This document shows, one piece after another, positions 26,201-34,575 of a stretch of 64,000 bases of DNA; the first letter of the stretch is position 1; every line of letters starts with the position of its first letter. The position numbers and the translations under genes are program-made. The notes under the pieces were generated by a model. The model did not search any database and was not told the DNA's origin. It saw nothing but the letters and a program-made list of their open reading frames with translations. The DNA is from Prolixibacteraceae bacterium UBA6029. GTDB lineage: Bacteria > Bacteroidota > Bacteroidia > Bacteroidales > Prolixibacteraceae. The stretch spans positions 22,052 to 86,051 of the forward strand of contig DIZL01000001.1 of assembly GCA_002429385.1 (NCBI GenBank). The letters run 5' to 3'.

Positions 26201-27436
26201 ATCCCTCCCGTTATTCAGGATGGCGTTGCTGTAATGCATACTGACGTTAATGCTGATGGCAATAACTGGCATTATCAACTCAACCAATCAGGATTAAAAG
26301 CAGAAGCCAATGTCCCTTATATCTTAAAATTTAAAGCATGGTCAAGTACTGCACGGTCAAACGGACTTGTCTTTGAGGATACGCCAGCCAACTCTTACAA
26401 CCGCTATGGTACAAGTAGTGACCCGGAAGCAATAAACGGAAGATCAGAATGGATCTATTACACAACAACTGAACCCTCATGGTTTACCTTCCATGTCACT
26501 TTTGATCAAATGAATCCAACTACTGTGCAAAAGATCCAATGGATGTTGTCAACAGCTAATGCAACAGCATATCTTGATAGTGTATTGCTTACCAAGGATG
26601 ATGATTTAGTAACAGGTAATCCTGCTTATTTAACGCTAGATCTAACCCAGGTAAACATGCCGGATATTGAAACCAGTGCAACAGCAAATATTTCTTCAAA
26701 TACCAAATGGGCTGCCAGTACTGATCAAACATGGCTTACAGTTAGTCCGTCAACAGGATCAGAAAATGGAACACTGATAATTACCGCTGAAGGCAATTCA
26801 TTAGTTACTTCCAGAAACGCCTTAATAACGGTTTCGGCATCTGGCATGGACCCTAAAACCATACTCATAACACAAAATGGGAAAGAAGAACCGACAAGCG
26901 AACCGGGAGATTCAACCCAGGTTGTGGTTTCTGCAACCCAGGTAAATCTAACAGCCAAAGAATCAAATGCAAAAATTGATATCAGTTCAAATAGCACGTG
27001 TACGGCCATTTCCGACCAGTCATGGTTAATCGTAAGTCCAATGAATGGTCCGGGTAGCCAAACCCTTAACTTGACAATCGAAGCCAATCAAACAGGCGCA
27101 AACCGATCAGCCACAATAACAATTTATGTGTCTGGAGTTGCCTCACAATCTATAACAATAACACAAGAATCGGTAACGGGAACTGACCCAATTATAGACA
27201 ATCAGAAAATGATGGCCTATCCTAATCCAACTACGGGGAAAGTTAAACTTGTATTTGATCATCTTCCTGATGATGGAACTCTTCTATATATAAATGATTT
27301 GAACGGGAAGACTATTTTAAAACAATTCATTCGGAATAAAGAAGAATACATTGACTTAAAGGGAAACACACCAGGAATATATATTATTAAAACCAATATG
27401 AAAGACTTCAAAGTTCAGAAGGTAATTTTAAAATAG
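23252..27436 (+). CDS. Secreted BspA-like leucine-rich repeat protein with BACON domains and T9SS sorting domain
   Basis: A 1,394-residue surface or secreted protein. The order is: a signal segment (SIYLLVIGICLSFIGNAQ, about 41-58); a first unit of cap, BspA/TpLRR repeats (ITSFIIPGVINSIGDYAF type) and one BACON domain (about 24475-24720); a second unit of the same plan (24745-26055); a carbohydrate-binding-like jelly-roll domain (about 26110-26600, NWNFTTDLTYWGGWW); two more BACON domains; and a C-terminal type IX sorting domain (YPNPTTGKVKLVF ... KVQKVILK). BACON domains are thought to bind mucin or glycans, so adhesion is likely. The frame also has a TTG at 23243. It is monocistronic. Confidence 0.9.
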   Translation: MITNLFTDKPTDTRLERHNNLTRSLFSLKKQSVTNLFVNKSIYLLVIGICLSFIGNAQVSKSVITTAGRLAAALTTAELQTVTDLAITGTIDARDFKAMRDDMPLLAVLDLSEVTITAYSGVNGTFSLGNFDFPADEVPYSAFYDSNSVGKYSLTSVVLPKSINSIGKFAFRDCIGITSFIIPGVINSIGDYAFGSCRGLTSFDIPEGTKYIGVLAFEDCSQMTNLKIPSTVRAIGDGAFMSFNGMIVVDANNLKYSSKDWVLFNKNQTALLQCPISKKGNYIIPASVTSIGTYAFYACNKLTSITIPTLVTTIGKEAFVRCTEITSLTIPSSVNSVGPQAFWGCINLLSITSQGVNPCSFGSSFEVFGEVDNTSCILYIPYGTASLYKNASQWQDFTNIIEKTGFYLSATTANIESATGSDAKIDVSANVVWTASSDQTWLTVSPLNGTGIGQKLTFTADANPLFTERIAKVTVSAPGVESQAITITQNKQSSIKNYKVTPGSISTLSSYELNNITSLTLTGTIDARDFKTIRDKMPLLAVLDIGGVSIAEYIGSDGTSIWNNSNYPANTIPESAFMDGNWKGKTGLTSIVLPSSMTAFGLYSFGNCSGVTAISIPPSVTNLGSNVFNGCAGLTSVIIPSSVTNTGNSTFAGCKSLTSVNIPSSIITIGELTFGSCIGLTSITIPASVDTIRSSAFTGCTGLTSISIPSSITSMGSYVFSGCSGLKSFSFPPSVTKIESNTFSKCNGLSEITIPSWITTIGEAAFNECKGLTSVTILSPKTTLGNWAFGNCTKLSSLTVPWIVPPGLEDYTLSAVNRNTCNLYVPFGTAKLYAADVQWGTFMHIIEYGTGFSLSTNTSKVESAARSTSTIEVTANINWTANSDQTWLIVSPLNGTGIGQKLTFTADANPLFTSRTATVEVSATGLEPQFVTVTQNTKQDIPVNPGDSTNVGNDDWNDHNLIKNWNFTTDLTYWGGWWDGATQIPPVIQDGVAVMHTDVNADGNNWHYQLNQSGLKAEANVPYILKFKAWSSTARSNGLVFEDTPANSYNRYGTSSDPEAINGRSEWIYYTTTEPSWFTFHVTFDQMNPTTVQKIQWMLSTANATAYLDSVLLTKDDDLVTGNPAYLTLDLTQVNMPDIETSATANISSNTKWAASTDQTWLTVSPSTGSENGTLIITAEGNSLVTSRNALITVSASGMDPKTILITQNGKEEPTSEPGDSTQVVVSATQVNLTAKESNAKIDISSNSTCTAISDQSWLIVSPMNGPGSQTLNLTIEANQTGANRSATITIYVSGVASQSITITQESVTGTDPIIDNQKMMAYPNPTTGKVKLVFDHLPDDGTLLYINDLNGKTILKQFIRNKEEYIDLKGNTPGIYIIKTNMKDFKVQKVILK

Positions 27437-27453
27437 TGGTTTATAGATCGTTC

Positions 27454-27486
27454 AACTTTGGAAAAGATTAAATCTTTCCCAAAGTT
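27454..27486. repeat. Palindromic element, copy A (after the secreted-protein gene)
   Basis: AACTTTGGAAAAGAT pairs with ATCTTTCCCAAAGTT with one mismatch and a 3-nt loop, and is preceded by GATCGTTC. Arms and left flank match the two copies inside infB (30037-30081 and 30190-30234), but the long loop is missing. Confidence 0.75.
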
Positions 27487-27496
27487 AAAAGCAAAA

Positions 27497-27525
27497 AAAA
27501 CCTGCTCTTGTGAAGCAGGTTTTTG
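27497..27525. terminator. Bidirectional terminator between the secreted-protein gene and infB
   Basis: AAACCTGCT and AGCAGGTTT flank a 7-nt loop, with TTTTT after it on the plus strand and AAAAAAAA before it, giving T tracts on both strands. Confidence 0.88.
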
Positions 27526-27551
27526 AATTATGAGAAATTCGAATTGTTAAA

Positions 27552-30500
27552 CTATAATGTCTTAGCTACTTCGGTTAATGTGAATGCTTCAATGAAGTCT
27601 CCTGCTTTCACGTTGTTGTAATTGTCGATATTCAATCCGCATTCGTAGCCCTTGTTCACTTCTTTGACGTCGTCTTTGAACCGTTTGAGCGATCCGAGCG
27701 TACCGGTATAGATGACAATACCATCGCGGATTACACGAATCTTGTCTTTTCTGAAGATCCTTCCGTCGCGGACAATACAACCGGCAATGGTGCCCACCTT
27801 GGTAATATCGAAGGCTTCCATCACTTCAGCAGTTCCTGTGATTTCTTCCTTGATTTCAGGAGAAAGCATTCCTTCCATGGCAGCCTTGATTTCGTTGATG
27901 GCGTCGTAGATGATGGAGTAGAGGCGAATGTCGATCTGTTCCTTTTCTGCAATCTTACGGGCAGATACTGAAGGACGAACCTGGAATCCAACGATAATTG
28001 CATTGGAAGCGGTGGCCAGCATGATATCTGATTCGGAAATGGCACCAACGGCTTTATGGATTACATTAACCTGGATTTCCTGTGTCGACAGTTTAATCAA
28101 TGAGTCAGAAAGCGCTTCGATTGATCCATCCACGTCACCCTTCACGATCAGGTTCAATTCCTGGAAGTTTCCGATGGCAATGCGTCGTCCGATTTCATCC
28201 AGTGTAATATGTTTGGTGGTACGCAGACCCTGTTCGCGGGCAAGCTGTTCACGCTTATTGGCAATGTTTCGTGCATCACGCTCATTCTCCATGACATTGA
28301 ATTTGTCACCAGCCTGAGGAGCGCCGTCGAGACCAAGAATAATGACAGGTTCGGCAGGAGCAGCAACATCAACACGCTGGTTACGTTCATTAAACATAGC
28401 TTTCACGTGTCCGTAGTACTGACCAGCCAGAAGAACATCACCGACTCTTAGTGATCCATTTTGTACAAGTACCGTACAAACATATCCGCGACCCTTATCA
28501 AGAGTTGACTCGATAACAGTTCCTGATGCACGTTTATTTGGATTACCTTTTAATTCGAGCATTTCAGCTTCAAGCAATACCTTTTCGAGCAACAGGTCAA
28601 CATTTAAACCGGTCTTGGCCGAAATGTCCTGACTTTGGTATTTTCCACCCCATTCTTCAACGAGGTAGTTCATGGCTGCCAGTTTCTCCTTGATCTTCTC
28701 AGGATTTGCGCCTGCTTTGTCAATTTTATTGATGGCAAATATGATTGGAACTCCTGCAGCAGCGGCATGGTTGATGGCCTCGATTGACTGGGGCATGATG
28801 TTGTCGTCAGCTGCAATGATAATAATAACAATATCGGTAACCTGGGCTCCCCTGGCACGCATAGCTGTAAAGGCTTCGTGTCCCGGTGTATCCAGAAAGG
28901 TAATTTCCTTTCCGTTGTTCAGTTTTACATGATATGCCCCGATATGCTGTGTAATACCTCCGGCTTCACCGGCAATTACATTGGCGCTTCGTATATGGTC
29001 AAGCAATGATGTTTTACCATGGTCAACGTGACCCATCACGGTAACAACAGGTGCTCTTGGCAACAATTGTTCAGCCGTATCAGGCTCTTCCTCGATGGCC
29101 ACCTGAATTTCAGCGCTTACAAATTCAACTTTAAATCCGAATTCATCGGCCACAATAGCCATGGTTTCGGCATCCAGACGCTGATTGATTGAAACAAACA
29201 ATCCAAGGCTCATACAGGTCGATATAACACTTGTGACCGAGGTGTCCATCATGGTAGCCAGTTCGTTTACCGAAACGAATTCGGTAACCTTAAGGATACT
29301 CTGATCGGCTTCATCACGTTCTGCCTGTGCGGCCATACGGTCACTTGCAACCTGGCGTTTATCCTTGCGGTATTTTGATCCTTTGGATTTTGTGCCTTTG
29401 GTGGTCAGACGGGCAAGTGTATCTTTAATTTGCTTTTGCACATCCTCTTCGCTGACTTCTCTTTTCAGGAGAGGGCGTTTTTTCAATTTCGATTTATCGC
29501 CTCCGGCAGCAGTATTACCGGTGCTTTTAGTAACCACCAGTTTTCTACGCTCTCCCGGAACAGTAGTTTTATCGGCAACATTTACCGGTCTTTGATTACC
29601 AGGTATATCTTTAGAAATACGTTTTCTTTTTTTCTTACGGGCGGCCTGTAATGCAGGATCCGAAGCTAAGGTCACAACAGGAGGTTTCCTGTCAGTAGGA
29701 AGATCGATTTTTCCAACAACTGTTGGTCCTGATAACCGTTCAACCTTTGCCCTGGTAATGGTTGGACCTGTTTTTTCTGTATCTGAGGTTTTCGGTTGGT
29801 TGTTTTCTCCTTCAGCAGGATTTTGAACATCCCGGCGTACTTTCTCGCGATCTTTGCGTTCTTCTTCCTTCTGTTTCTTACTCTTCTTTGCCGGCCTGGT
29901 TTTTTGATTCAGCAATGCAAGGTCAATGCGACCAACCACTTTTACTTCTTCAACCTTCGGAACGTTGGTTGTTAAATGATCCGAGCTGAAACGATCTTCC
30001 TCTGTAACTTCACGAACAGGTTCCTCTGGATCGTTCAACTTTGGAAAAGATTTATTGTTTGTATTAATCTTTTCCAAAGTTTCAAGCACCGGTTCAACAG
30101 GGGCAGCATGTTTAGGGTGGGCAGTATGTTTTACCGCAACAGGAATTTCTTCCTTGGGTTCCGGGGTAGGCTTAACTTCTGGATCGTTCACCTTTGGAAA
30201 AGATTTATTGATTGTATTAATCTTTTCCAAAGTTTCATCAGCTGGTTTGTCTTCAACGATTGGTTTATGATGTACAGGCTTTGGCTTCTCCGCAGGAATA
30301 ACAGGCGCAACCGGTTCTTCTTTTTTCATTACACCGCCAAGGTTGTCCAGATCAATTTTGCCGATAACTTTAGGAGCTTCAATTTCCTGCCGTACGGTGG
30401 TGATCATTTCTTCCTTATGATCTTGCCTGACAGGTTTTGGCTCAGCAGGAATAACCGTTTCAACCTTTTTTGACATGTTTCCTTTGATGATCACTTCATC

Positions 30501-30794
30501 ATCTTCGTAATCTTCGCTGACGTGTTTGTGCCCTGAATCTATTACATCATCCAGGGAGAGAGATTCTTTCGCATTGCGATGACTTTTCAGATTGAGTAAT
30601 TCTGACTCTTTTTTCAGACTTATATCACCTTTATATTCTTTTTCAAGAAGATGAAAAGCATCATCAGTAATTTTGTTGTTTGGATTTGTATCAATATCAA
30701 ATCCCTTCCTATGCAGAAAATCAACAATGGTTGAAATACCAACGTTAAAATCCCGCGCTACCTTACTTAGCCGTTTTATACTACCTATAACCAT
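27552..30794 (-). CDS. infB: Translation initiation factor IF-2
   Basis: GTPase that places initiator tRNA on the ribosome. The 1,080-residue protein has an IF2_N domain (RLSKVARDFNVG, residues 8-50), a long charged linker to about 490, a second IF2_N-like part and the G domain from about 580 (VMGHVDHGKTSLLD, DTPGHEAF, NKIDKAG). The C-terminal domains are complete. The linker holds two near-identical 19-residue stretches, ETLEKINTINKSFPKVNDP (about 186-204) and ETLEKINTNNKSFPKLNDP (about 237-255). Each is encoded by a palindromic element also found outside the gene. Third gene of rimP-nusA-infB. Confidence 0.96.
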   Translation of the reverse strand: MVIGSIKRLSKVARDFNVGISTIVDFLHRKGFDIDTNPNNKITDDAFHLLEKEYKGDISLKKESELLNLKSHRNAKESLSLDDVIDSGHKHVSEDYEDDEVIIKGNMSKKVETVIPAEPKPVRQDHKEEMITTVRQEIEAPKVIGKIDLDNLGGVMKKEEPVAPVIPAEKPKPVHHKPIVEDKPADETLEKINTINKSFPKVNDPEVKPTPEPKEEIPVAVKHTAHPKHAAPVEPVLETLEKINTNNKSFPKLNDPEEPVREVTEEDRFSSDHLTTNVPKVEEVKVVGRIDLALLNQKTRPAKKSKKQKEEERKDREKVRRDVQNPAEGENNQPKTSDTEKTGPTITRAKVERLSGPTVVGKIDLPTDRKPPVVTLASDPALQAARKKKRKRISKDIPGNQRPVNVADKTTVPGERRKLVVTKSTGNTAAGGDKSKLKKRPLLKREVSEEDVQKQIKDTLARLTTKGTKSKGSKYRKDKRQVASDRMAAQAERDEADQSILKVTEFVSVNELATMMDTSVTSVISTCMSLGLFVSINQRLDAETMAIVADEFGFKVEFVSAEIQVAIEEEPDTAEQLLPRAPVVTVMGHVDHGKTSLLDHIRSANVIAGEAGGITQHIGAYHVKLNNGKEITFLDTPGHEAFTAMRARGAQVTDIVIIIIAADDNIMPQSIEAINHAAAAGVPIIFAINKIDKAGANPEKIKEKLAAMNYLVEEWGGKYQSQDISAKTGLNVDLLLEKVLLEAEMLELKGNPNKRASGTVIESTLDKGRGYVCTVLVQNGSLRVGDVLLAGQYYGHVKAMFNERNQRVDVAAPAEPVIILGLDGAPQAGDKFNVMENERDARNIANKREQLAREQGLRTTKHITLDEIGRRIAIGNFQELNLIVKGDVDGSIEALSDSLIKLSTQEIQVNVIHKAVGAISESDIMLATASNAIIVGFQVRPSVSARKIAEKEQIDIRLYSIIYDAINEIKAAMEGMLSPEIKEEITGTAEVMEAFDITKVGTIAGCIVRDGRIFRKDKIRVIRDGIVIYTGTLGSLKRFKDDVKEVNKGYECGLNIDNYNNVKAGDFIEAFTLTEVAKTL
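30037..30081. repeat. Palindromic element, copy B (inside infB)
   Basis: Perfect 16-bp stem AACTTTGGAAAAGATT / AATCTTTTCCAAAGTT with loop TATTGTTTGTATT; left flank GATCGTTC. Read on the minus strand it encodes the in-frame peptide TLEKINTNNKSFPKL. Confidence 0.88.
30190..30234. repeat. Palindromic element, copy C (inside infB)
   Basis: Same arms as copy B with one changed base (ACCTTTGG in place of AACTTTGG), loop TATTGATTGTATT, same GATCGTTC left flank. Read on the minus strand it encodes TLEKINTINKSFPKV. Confidence 0.88.
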
Positions 30795-30837
30795 AAACCC
30801 ACTCAGTTAAATAAACCTCAAAATATTTTAAGGAATT

Positions 30838-30882
30838 AACTTTGGGAAAGTTTTATTGTTCGTATAAAACTTTCCCAAAGTT
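30838..30882. repeat. Palindromic element, copy D (between nusA and infB)
   Basis: Perfect 19-bp stem AACTTTGGGAAAGTTTTAT / ATAAAACTTTCCCAAAGTT with loop TGTTCGT. The centre TATTGTTCGTATA matches the loops of copies B and C. It occupies most of the 105-bp nusA-infB gap and would form a strong hairpin in the operon transcript. Confidence 0.88.
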
Positions 30883-30899
30883 TGAACAAACATGACAGT

Positions 30900-32135
30900 T
30901 TATTCAAATTCGTTTTTCAGTATTCTCAGAACTTCGTCGATAGTTTCCTCTTCGAGGTCGGTTCTTTTGATCAGTTCTGACCTGGTAAGGGTCAATACAT
31001 TTTTAGCTGTATCGCAGCCAATTGATTTAAGTTGGTCAATAACCCAGCTTTCAATTTCATCGGCAAATTCATCCAGGTTTACATCCTCGTCATCCTGTGC
31101 AATTTCACGGTAAACATCAATTTCGTAACCGGTAAGCTGACTTGCTAAACGAATGTTCAATCCACCTTTACCGATAGCCATCGAAACCTCGTCGGGTTTC
31201 AGGTAAACATCAGCTCTTTTGGTGTCTTCGTGCAATTTAATGGATGATACTTTTGCCGGATTCAATGCCCGTTGAATGAACAACTGATTGTTAGCCGAGA
31301 AATTTATAACATCAATATTTTCGTTACGCAATTCGCGGACAATGCCATGAATGCGTGATCCTTTCATCCCAACACATGCTCCAACCGGGTCGATCCGTTC
31401 GTCGTAAGACTCAACTGCAACCTTTGCCCGTTCGCCTGGTACCCTGACGATCTTTTTAATGGTTATTAATCCATCAAAAATTTCAGGAACCTCCAATTCG
31501 AACAAGCGTTCAAGGAATACAGGTGAAGTCCGCGAAAGTATAATCAACGGATTATTGTTGCGCAACTCAACCTTATAGACTACCGCACGCAGATTATCAC
31601 CTTTTCTGAAATAATCCGAAGGAATTTGCTCTGTCCGTGGAAGAATGAGTTCATTGCCTTCATCGTCCAGGATCAGGATTTCCTTTTTCCATACCTGATA
31701 AACTTCACCGGCAACGATATCGCCGATTTTAGTCTTGTATTTGTTGTAAATATGGTCCTTCTCAAGTTCCATAATGCGACTGGCAAGATTTTGACGTAAA
31801 TTAAGAATAGCCCTGCGACCAAACTGGGCAAGTTTCACCTCATCGGTTACTTCTTCACCAATTTCATAATCTGCATCAATTTTTTTGGCATCTTTCAGTG
31901 TAATCTGTAAATTCGGATCTTCAATATCCTCATCAGCAACTACAGTTCTGTTGCGCCAAATCTCAAAGTCACCCTTATCGATGTTAATAATCACATCGAA
32001 GTTCTCATCTGTGCCGTATGTTTTTTGCAGGACATTTTTGAAAACATCTTCCAATACGCTCATCATTGTAGCGCGGTCGATGTTCTTAAGTTCCTTAAAT
32101 TCAGCAAAGGTGTCGATAAGATTCAAAGTCTCCAT
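30900..32135 (-). CDS. nusA: Transcription termination/antitermination factor NusA
   Basis: Binds RNA polymerase and controls pausing, termination and antitermination. The 411 residues comprise the N-terminal polymerase-binding domain (about 1-130), an S1 domain (GDIVAGEVYQVWKKEILILD) and two KH domains (DPVGACVGMKGSRI; AIGKGGLNIRLASQLTG). A short acidic C-terminal tail follows (DLEEETIDEVLRI). Starts 12 bp after rimP and is followed by infB. Confidence 0.96.
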   Translation of the reverse strand: METLNLIDTFAEFKELKNIDRATMMSVLEDVFKNVLQKTYGTDENFDVIINIDKGDFEIWRNRTVVADEDIEDPNLQITLKDAKKIDADYEIGEEVTDEVKLAQFGRRAILNLRQNLASRIMELEKDHIYNKYKTKIGDIVAGEVYQVWKKEILILDDEGNELILPRTEQIPSDYFRKGDNLRAVVYKVELRNNNPLIILSRTSPVFLERLFELEVPEIFDGLITIKKIVRVPGERAKVAVESYDERIDPVGACVGMKGSRIHGIVRELRNENIDVINFSANNQLFIQRALNPAKVSSIKLHEDTKRADVYLKPDEVSMAIGKGGLNIRLASQLTGYEIDVYREIAQDDEDVNLDEFADEIESWVIDQLKSIGCDTAKNVLTLTRSELIKRTDLEEETIDEVLRILKNEFE

Positions 32136-32147
32136 CTCGTACCGGTT

Positions 32148-32609
32148 TTAAAATTTTAATATTTTCTTAGCTTCTTTTATCTCTGAATAGTCAATTGGAT
32201 GGAGCCTTGTGATGAGTTCCTTCTTTTTTGATCCTTCTGATTTTTCTTTTGTGGTGACCTCCAGATCAATTCCCTGATCATCGGCTTTAGTCAACATACC
32301 CATATGTTTTTGACCATTGGTCAGCAATACTTCGATTTCGGTGCCTATATTCTTCTTGTACTGACGAACAAGACTGAAAGGTTCACTTAATCCGGCTGAA
32401 AACACTGACAATTCAAAATCTTCAACCTCCCTGTCCAGCTTTTCTTCAATAAACCTGCTGATCTCAACAATCTGATTAATTGAAATACCGGAATCACTAT
32501 CAACCATGACATGGATTACATTGCTGGATGAAACCGTCACCTCGACCAGAAACTGGTCCTCAGTAAGTTTTTCATTTACAATCCCTGCTATTAGTACTTT
32601 GTCGATCAT
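32148..32609 (-). CDS. rimP: Ribosome maturation factor RimP
   Basis: Assists 30S subunit assembly. The 153 residues show the two-domain RimP plan: an N-terminal part with VMVDSDSGISINQIVEISR and ELSVFSAGLSEPF, and a C-terminal SH3-like part (VLLTNGQKHMGMLTKADDQG). It is the first gene of the rimP-nusA-infB operon. Confidence 0.94.
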   Translation of the reverse strand: MIDKVLIAGIVNEKLTEDQFLVEVTVSSSNVIHVMVDSDSGISINQIVEISRFIEEKLDREVEDFELSVFSAGLSEPFSLVRQYKKNIGTEIEVLLTNGQKHMGMLTKADDQGIDLEVTTKEKSEGSKKKELITRLHPIDYSEIKEAKKILKF

Positions 32610-32624
32610 TTAATTGTAATAAAA

Positions 32625-32645
32625 TAGGGGACTTTCGATCCCCTA
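32625..32645 (-). promoter_or_regulatory. Leader hairpin in front of rimP
   Basis: TAGGGGA and TCCCCTA form a perfect 7-bp stem with a 7-nt loop, 16 bp upstream of the rimP start and inside the transcribed leader. It could affect translation or stability of the operon mRNA. Confidence 0.45.
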
Positions 32646-32672
32646 CGCTTTGGTTTCCCCAAAATGTCGCGA

Positions 32673-32702
32673 CAAAAATAGTAATTTTAATTAAATTGTC
32701 AA
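32673..32702 (-). promoter_or_regulatory. Consensus promoter of rimP-nusA-infB
   Basis: On the minus strand TTG (32702-32700) is followed by 19 bp and then TATTTTTG (32680-32673), an exact TTG-N19-TAnnTTTG promoter. It lies about 65 bp upstream of the rimP start. Confidence 0.8.
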
Positions 32703-33243
32703 AATCAATTCATTAAGCTTTCTCATTATCATTTAAAATACAGAACTTCCAGCTAAAACAAAGGTCTGTCTAACGAAATTGCTTTTAACATTTCAGGACT
32801 TTTCTCTATAACTATCATCAGTTTTGCTTTTTTATCCCGAATATTTCAGCTTTATCTTTCAATTGAGCTCTTTCAAAAGTCTGATAAAGAGGATTCATAT
32901 ATGAACCCATTGACTCCGAACACCAATTCTCTTTCCATTTAAATGTTTCTAAAGTAAGCAATGAACCTGCTTTTGACCTGTACGTAATGTATTCGGCCAG
33001 GGTTCGCGCTATATTCGGGCCTTATGATTTAATTGCAAATTGAATTCTATCTGTATTTAAAACCGTAATTAAACACAGATAGAACACAGATAGAACTTAG
33101 ATGATAAGGCCCAAATACGACGCAATCCCTTCTCAAACCTGTCCCGGCTTAAGACCTCATTCTTCTGATCAATCACATTAGGGCATGGCCTATATCCAAA
33201 TAAGCATTTTCCCCTTTCAGGTATATCCAAAGAAAAACTTTCC
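32703..33243. other. Gene-free stretch holding composite repeat copy 1
   Basis: No intact gene. The diverged composite repeat (32920-33139) fills the middle. A decayed minus-strand frame of about 55 codons, from about 32989 to 32825, belongs to its tail and contains WKENWCSESMGSYMNPLYQ. The last part holds the HD-gene promoter. Confidence 0.5.
32920..33139 (-). repeat. Composite hairpin repeat with coding relic, copy 1 (diverged)
   Basis: Read on the minus strand it starts with GGTTTGAGAAGGGATTG, then a hairpin region of TTCTATCTGTG repeats pairing with ATACAGATAGAA, then GCGCGAACCC, and a tail with ATTGCTTACTTTAGAAAC that matches copies 2 (37938-38230) and 3 (42749-43041) in order and spacing. 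Its tail differs most from the other two. Confidence 0.65.
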
Positions 33244-33251
33244 TACTTTTG
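33244..33251 (+). promoter_or_regulatory. -7 box upstream of the HD-domain gene
   Basis: TACTTTTG is an exact TAnnTTTG match 35 bp before the TTG start of the HD gene. No TTG is seen at the usual upstream distance. Confidence 0.5.
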
Positions 33252-33285
33252 CGGGGTTAACTCAGGCAAACAGACAAGTAATACC

Positions 33286-34539
33286 TTGAAAACAAATAAG
33301 AATAAAATAATCAACGACCCTGTTTTTGGTTTTATAAACATCCAATCTGAACTCGTCTTTGATCTCATTGAACATCCCTATTTTCAGCGACTTCGCCGGA
33401 TCAAGCAACTGGGTTTATCCTGCATGGTTTATCCAGGCGCCAATCACACCCGTTTCGAACATGCCATCGGCGCTGTGTATCTGATGCGTTCCGCGATCGC
33501 TATTCTCAGGCTAAAAGGTCAGGAGATTAGTGACGAAGAAGCCGATGCGGTTACCGTAGCCATTTTGTTGCACGATATTGGACACGGACCATTTTCACAT
33601 GTTCTCGAAAGCACTCTGGTGCAGGGTGTCTCGCACGAACAGATTTCACTTCTTCTCATGCAGGAGATGAACAGTCAGTTTAACGGCAAACTTGAATTGG
33701 CCATTCAGATCTTTACCGACCAGTATCCCAAACATTTTCTCCATCAGTTGGTATCCAGTCAGCTGGATATGGACCGGCTCGATTACCTGAGCCGTGACAG
33801 CTTTTTTACCGGGGTTTCTGAAGGAGTAATCAGTTCCGAACGGATCATCAAGATGCTCAATGTGAAGAACGATGAGTTGGTTGTTGAATATAAGGGAATC
33901 TATTCCATCGAAAATTTCCTGATTTCCCGTCGCCTGATGTACTGGCAGGTCTATCTGCACAAAACGGTTTTATCAGCCGAGTACCTTCTTATTAATGTAC
34001 TCGATCGTGCGCGTGAGCTTGCACTGGAAGGGACTGAATTGTTTGCAACCCCCGTATTGAAAGCTTTTTTATCATACGAGATTACTCTTGATGATTTTGT
34101 CTCCAATCGGATCGTTGCAGGACAGCATGCTCTTGATCTTTTCGCCGGGCTCGATGATAACGACATTTTTGCATCGATCAAAGAGTGGCAAAATCATCCT
34201 GATACCATTTTATCGTATCTCTCAGGCTGTATTATAAATCGACGGTTATTCAAAATAAAGATTAGTAAAAAGCCTGTTTCTGAGCAAAAGCTTATTTTGT
34301 TGAAAGAAAAAATCCTCAGTCAATTTAAGGTGAGCAACCACCAGCTACATTATTTTCTGATTGCCGATACGATTTCAAACAGCGCATACAATAAGGTTTC
34401 CAGCGAGAAAATCAATGTGTTGTTTAAAAACAATAAGATCAATGATATCGCTGATGCATCGGACATAAATCTCTCTGTTTTCTCTGAAACCGTGAGGAAA
34501 TATTTCATCTGTTATCCGAAAGAATTGGACATTAAGTAA
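33286..34539 (+). CDS. HD-domain phosphohydrolase (SAMHD1/dGTPase-like)
   Basis: Predicted metal-dependent nucleotide phosphohydrolase, 417 residues. The HD metal site is clear: TRFEHAIGAVYL (His), LLHDIGHGPFSH (His-Asp plus the distal His) and LDMDRLDYLSRDSFFTG (distal Asp), the layout of the YdhJ/SAMHD1 group. The native substrate is not known for this bacterial branch; dNTPs are the likely guess. It starts at a TTG, as no ATG lies before the conserved DPVFGFINI segment. lpxD follows 36 bp later but has its own promoter. Confidence 0.88.
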   Translation: MKTNKNKIINDPVFGFINIQSELVFDLIEHPYFQRLRRIKQLGLSCMVYPGANHTRFEHAIGAVYLMRSAIAILRLKGQEISDEEADAVTVAILLHDIGHGPFSHVLESTLVQGVSHEQISLLLMQEMNSQFNGKLELAIQIFTDQYPKHFLHQLVSSQLDMDRLDYLSRDSFFTGVSEGVISSERIIKMLNVKNDELVVEYKGIYSIENFLISRRLMYWQVYLHKTVLSAEYLLINVLDRARELALEGTELFATPVLKAFLSYEITLDDFVSNRIVAGQHALDLFAGLDDNDIFASIKEWQNHPDTILSYLSGCIINRRLFKIKISKKPVSEQKLILLKEKILSQFKVSNHQLHYFLIADTISNSAYNKVSSEKINVLFKNNKINDIADASDINLSVFSETVRKYFICYPKELDIK

Positions 34540-34554
34540 TTTAAACTATTTTTG
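34525..34554 (+). promoter_or_regulatory. Consensus promoter of the lpx operon
   Basis: TTG (34525-34527), 19 bp, then TATTTTTG (34547-34554): an exact Bacteroidota promoter. It begins inside the last codons of the HD gene and ends 21 bp before the lpxD ATG. Confidence 0.8.
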
Positions 34555-34575
34555 CACGGCAATTAGAAAACGATT

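Noticed and set aside
29976..30473. 165-codon plus-strand frame opposite infB
   Set aside because: Phe-rich shadow of the Lys/Glu-rich IF-2 linker; IF-2 is certain on the minus strand.
32825..32989. Minus-strand frame in the rimP-HD gap as a gene
   Set aside because: About 55 codons without a start in context; the corresponding part of the other two repeat copies is broken by stops and frameshifts, so it is a relic.
33286..34539. HD protein as a phage-defence dNTPase system
   Set aside because: It stands directly before the core lpx operon with no defence neighbours; a housekeeping HD hydrolase is simpler.
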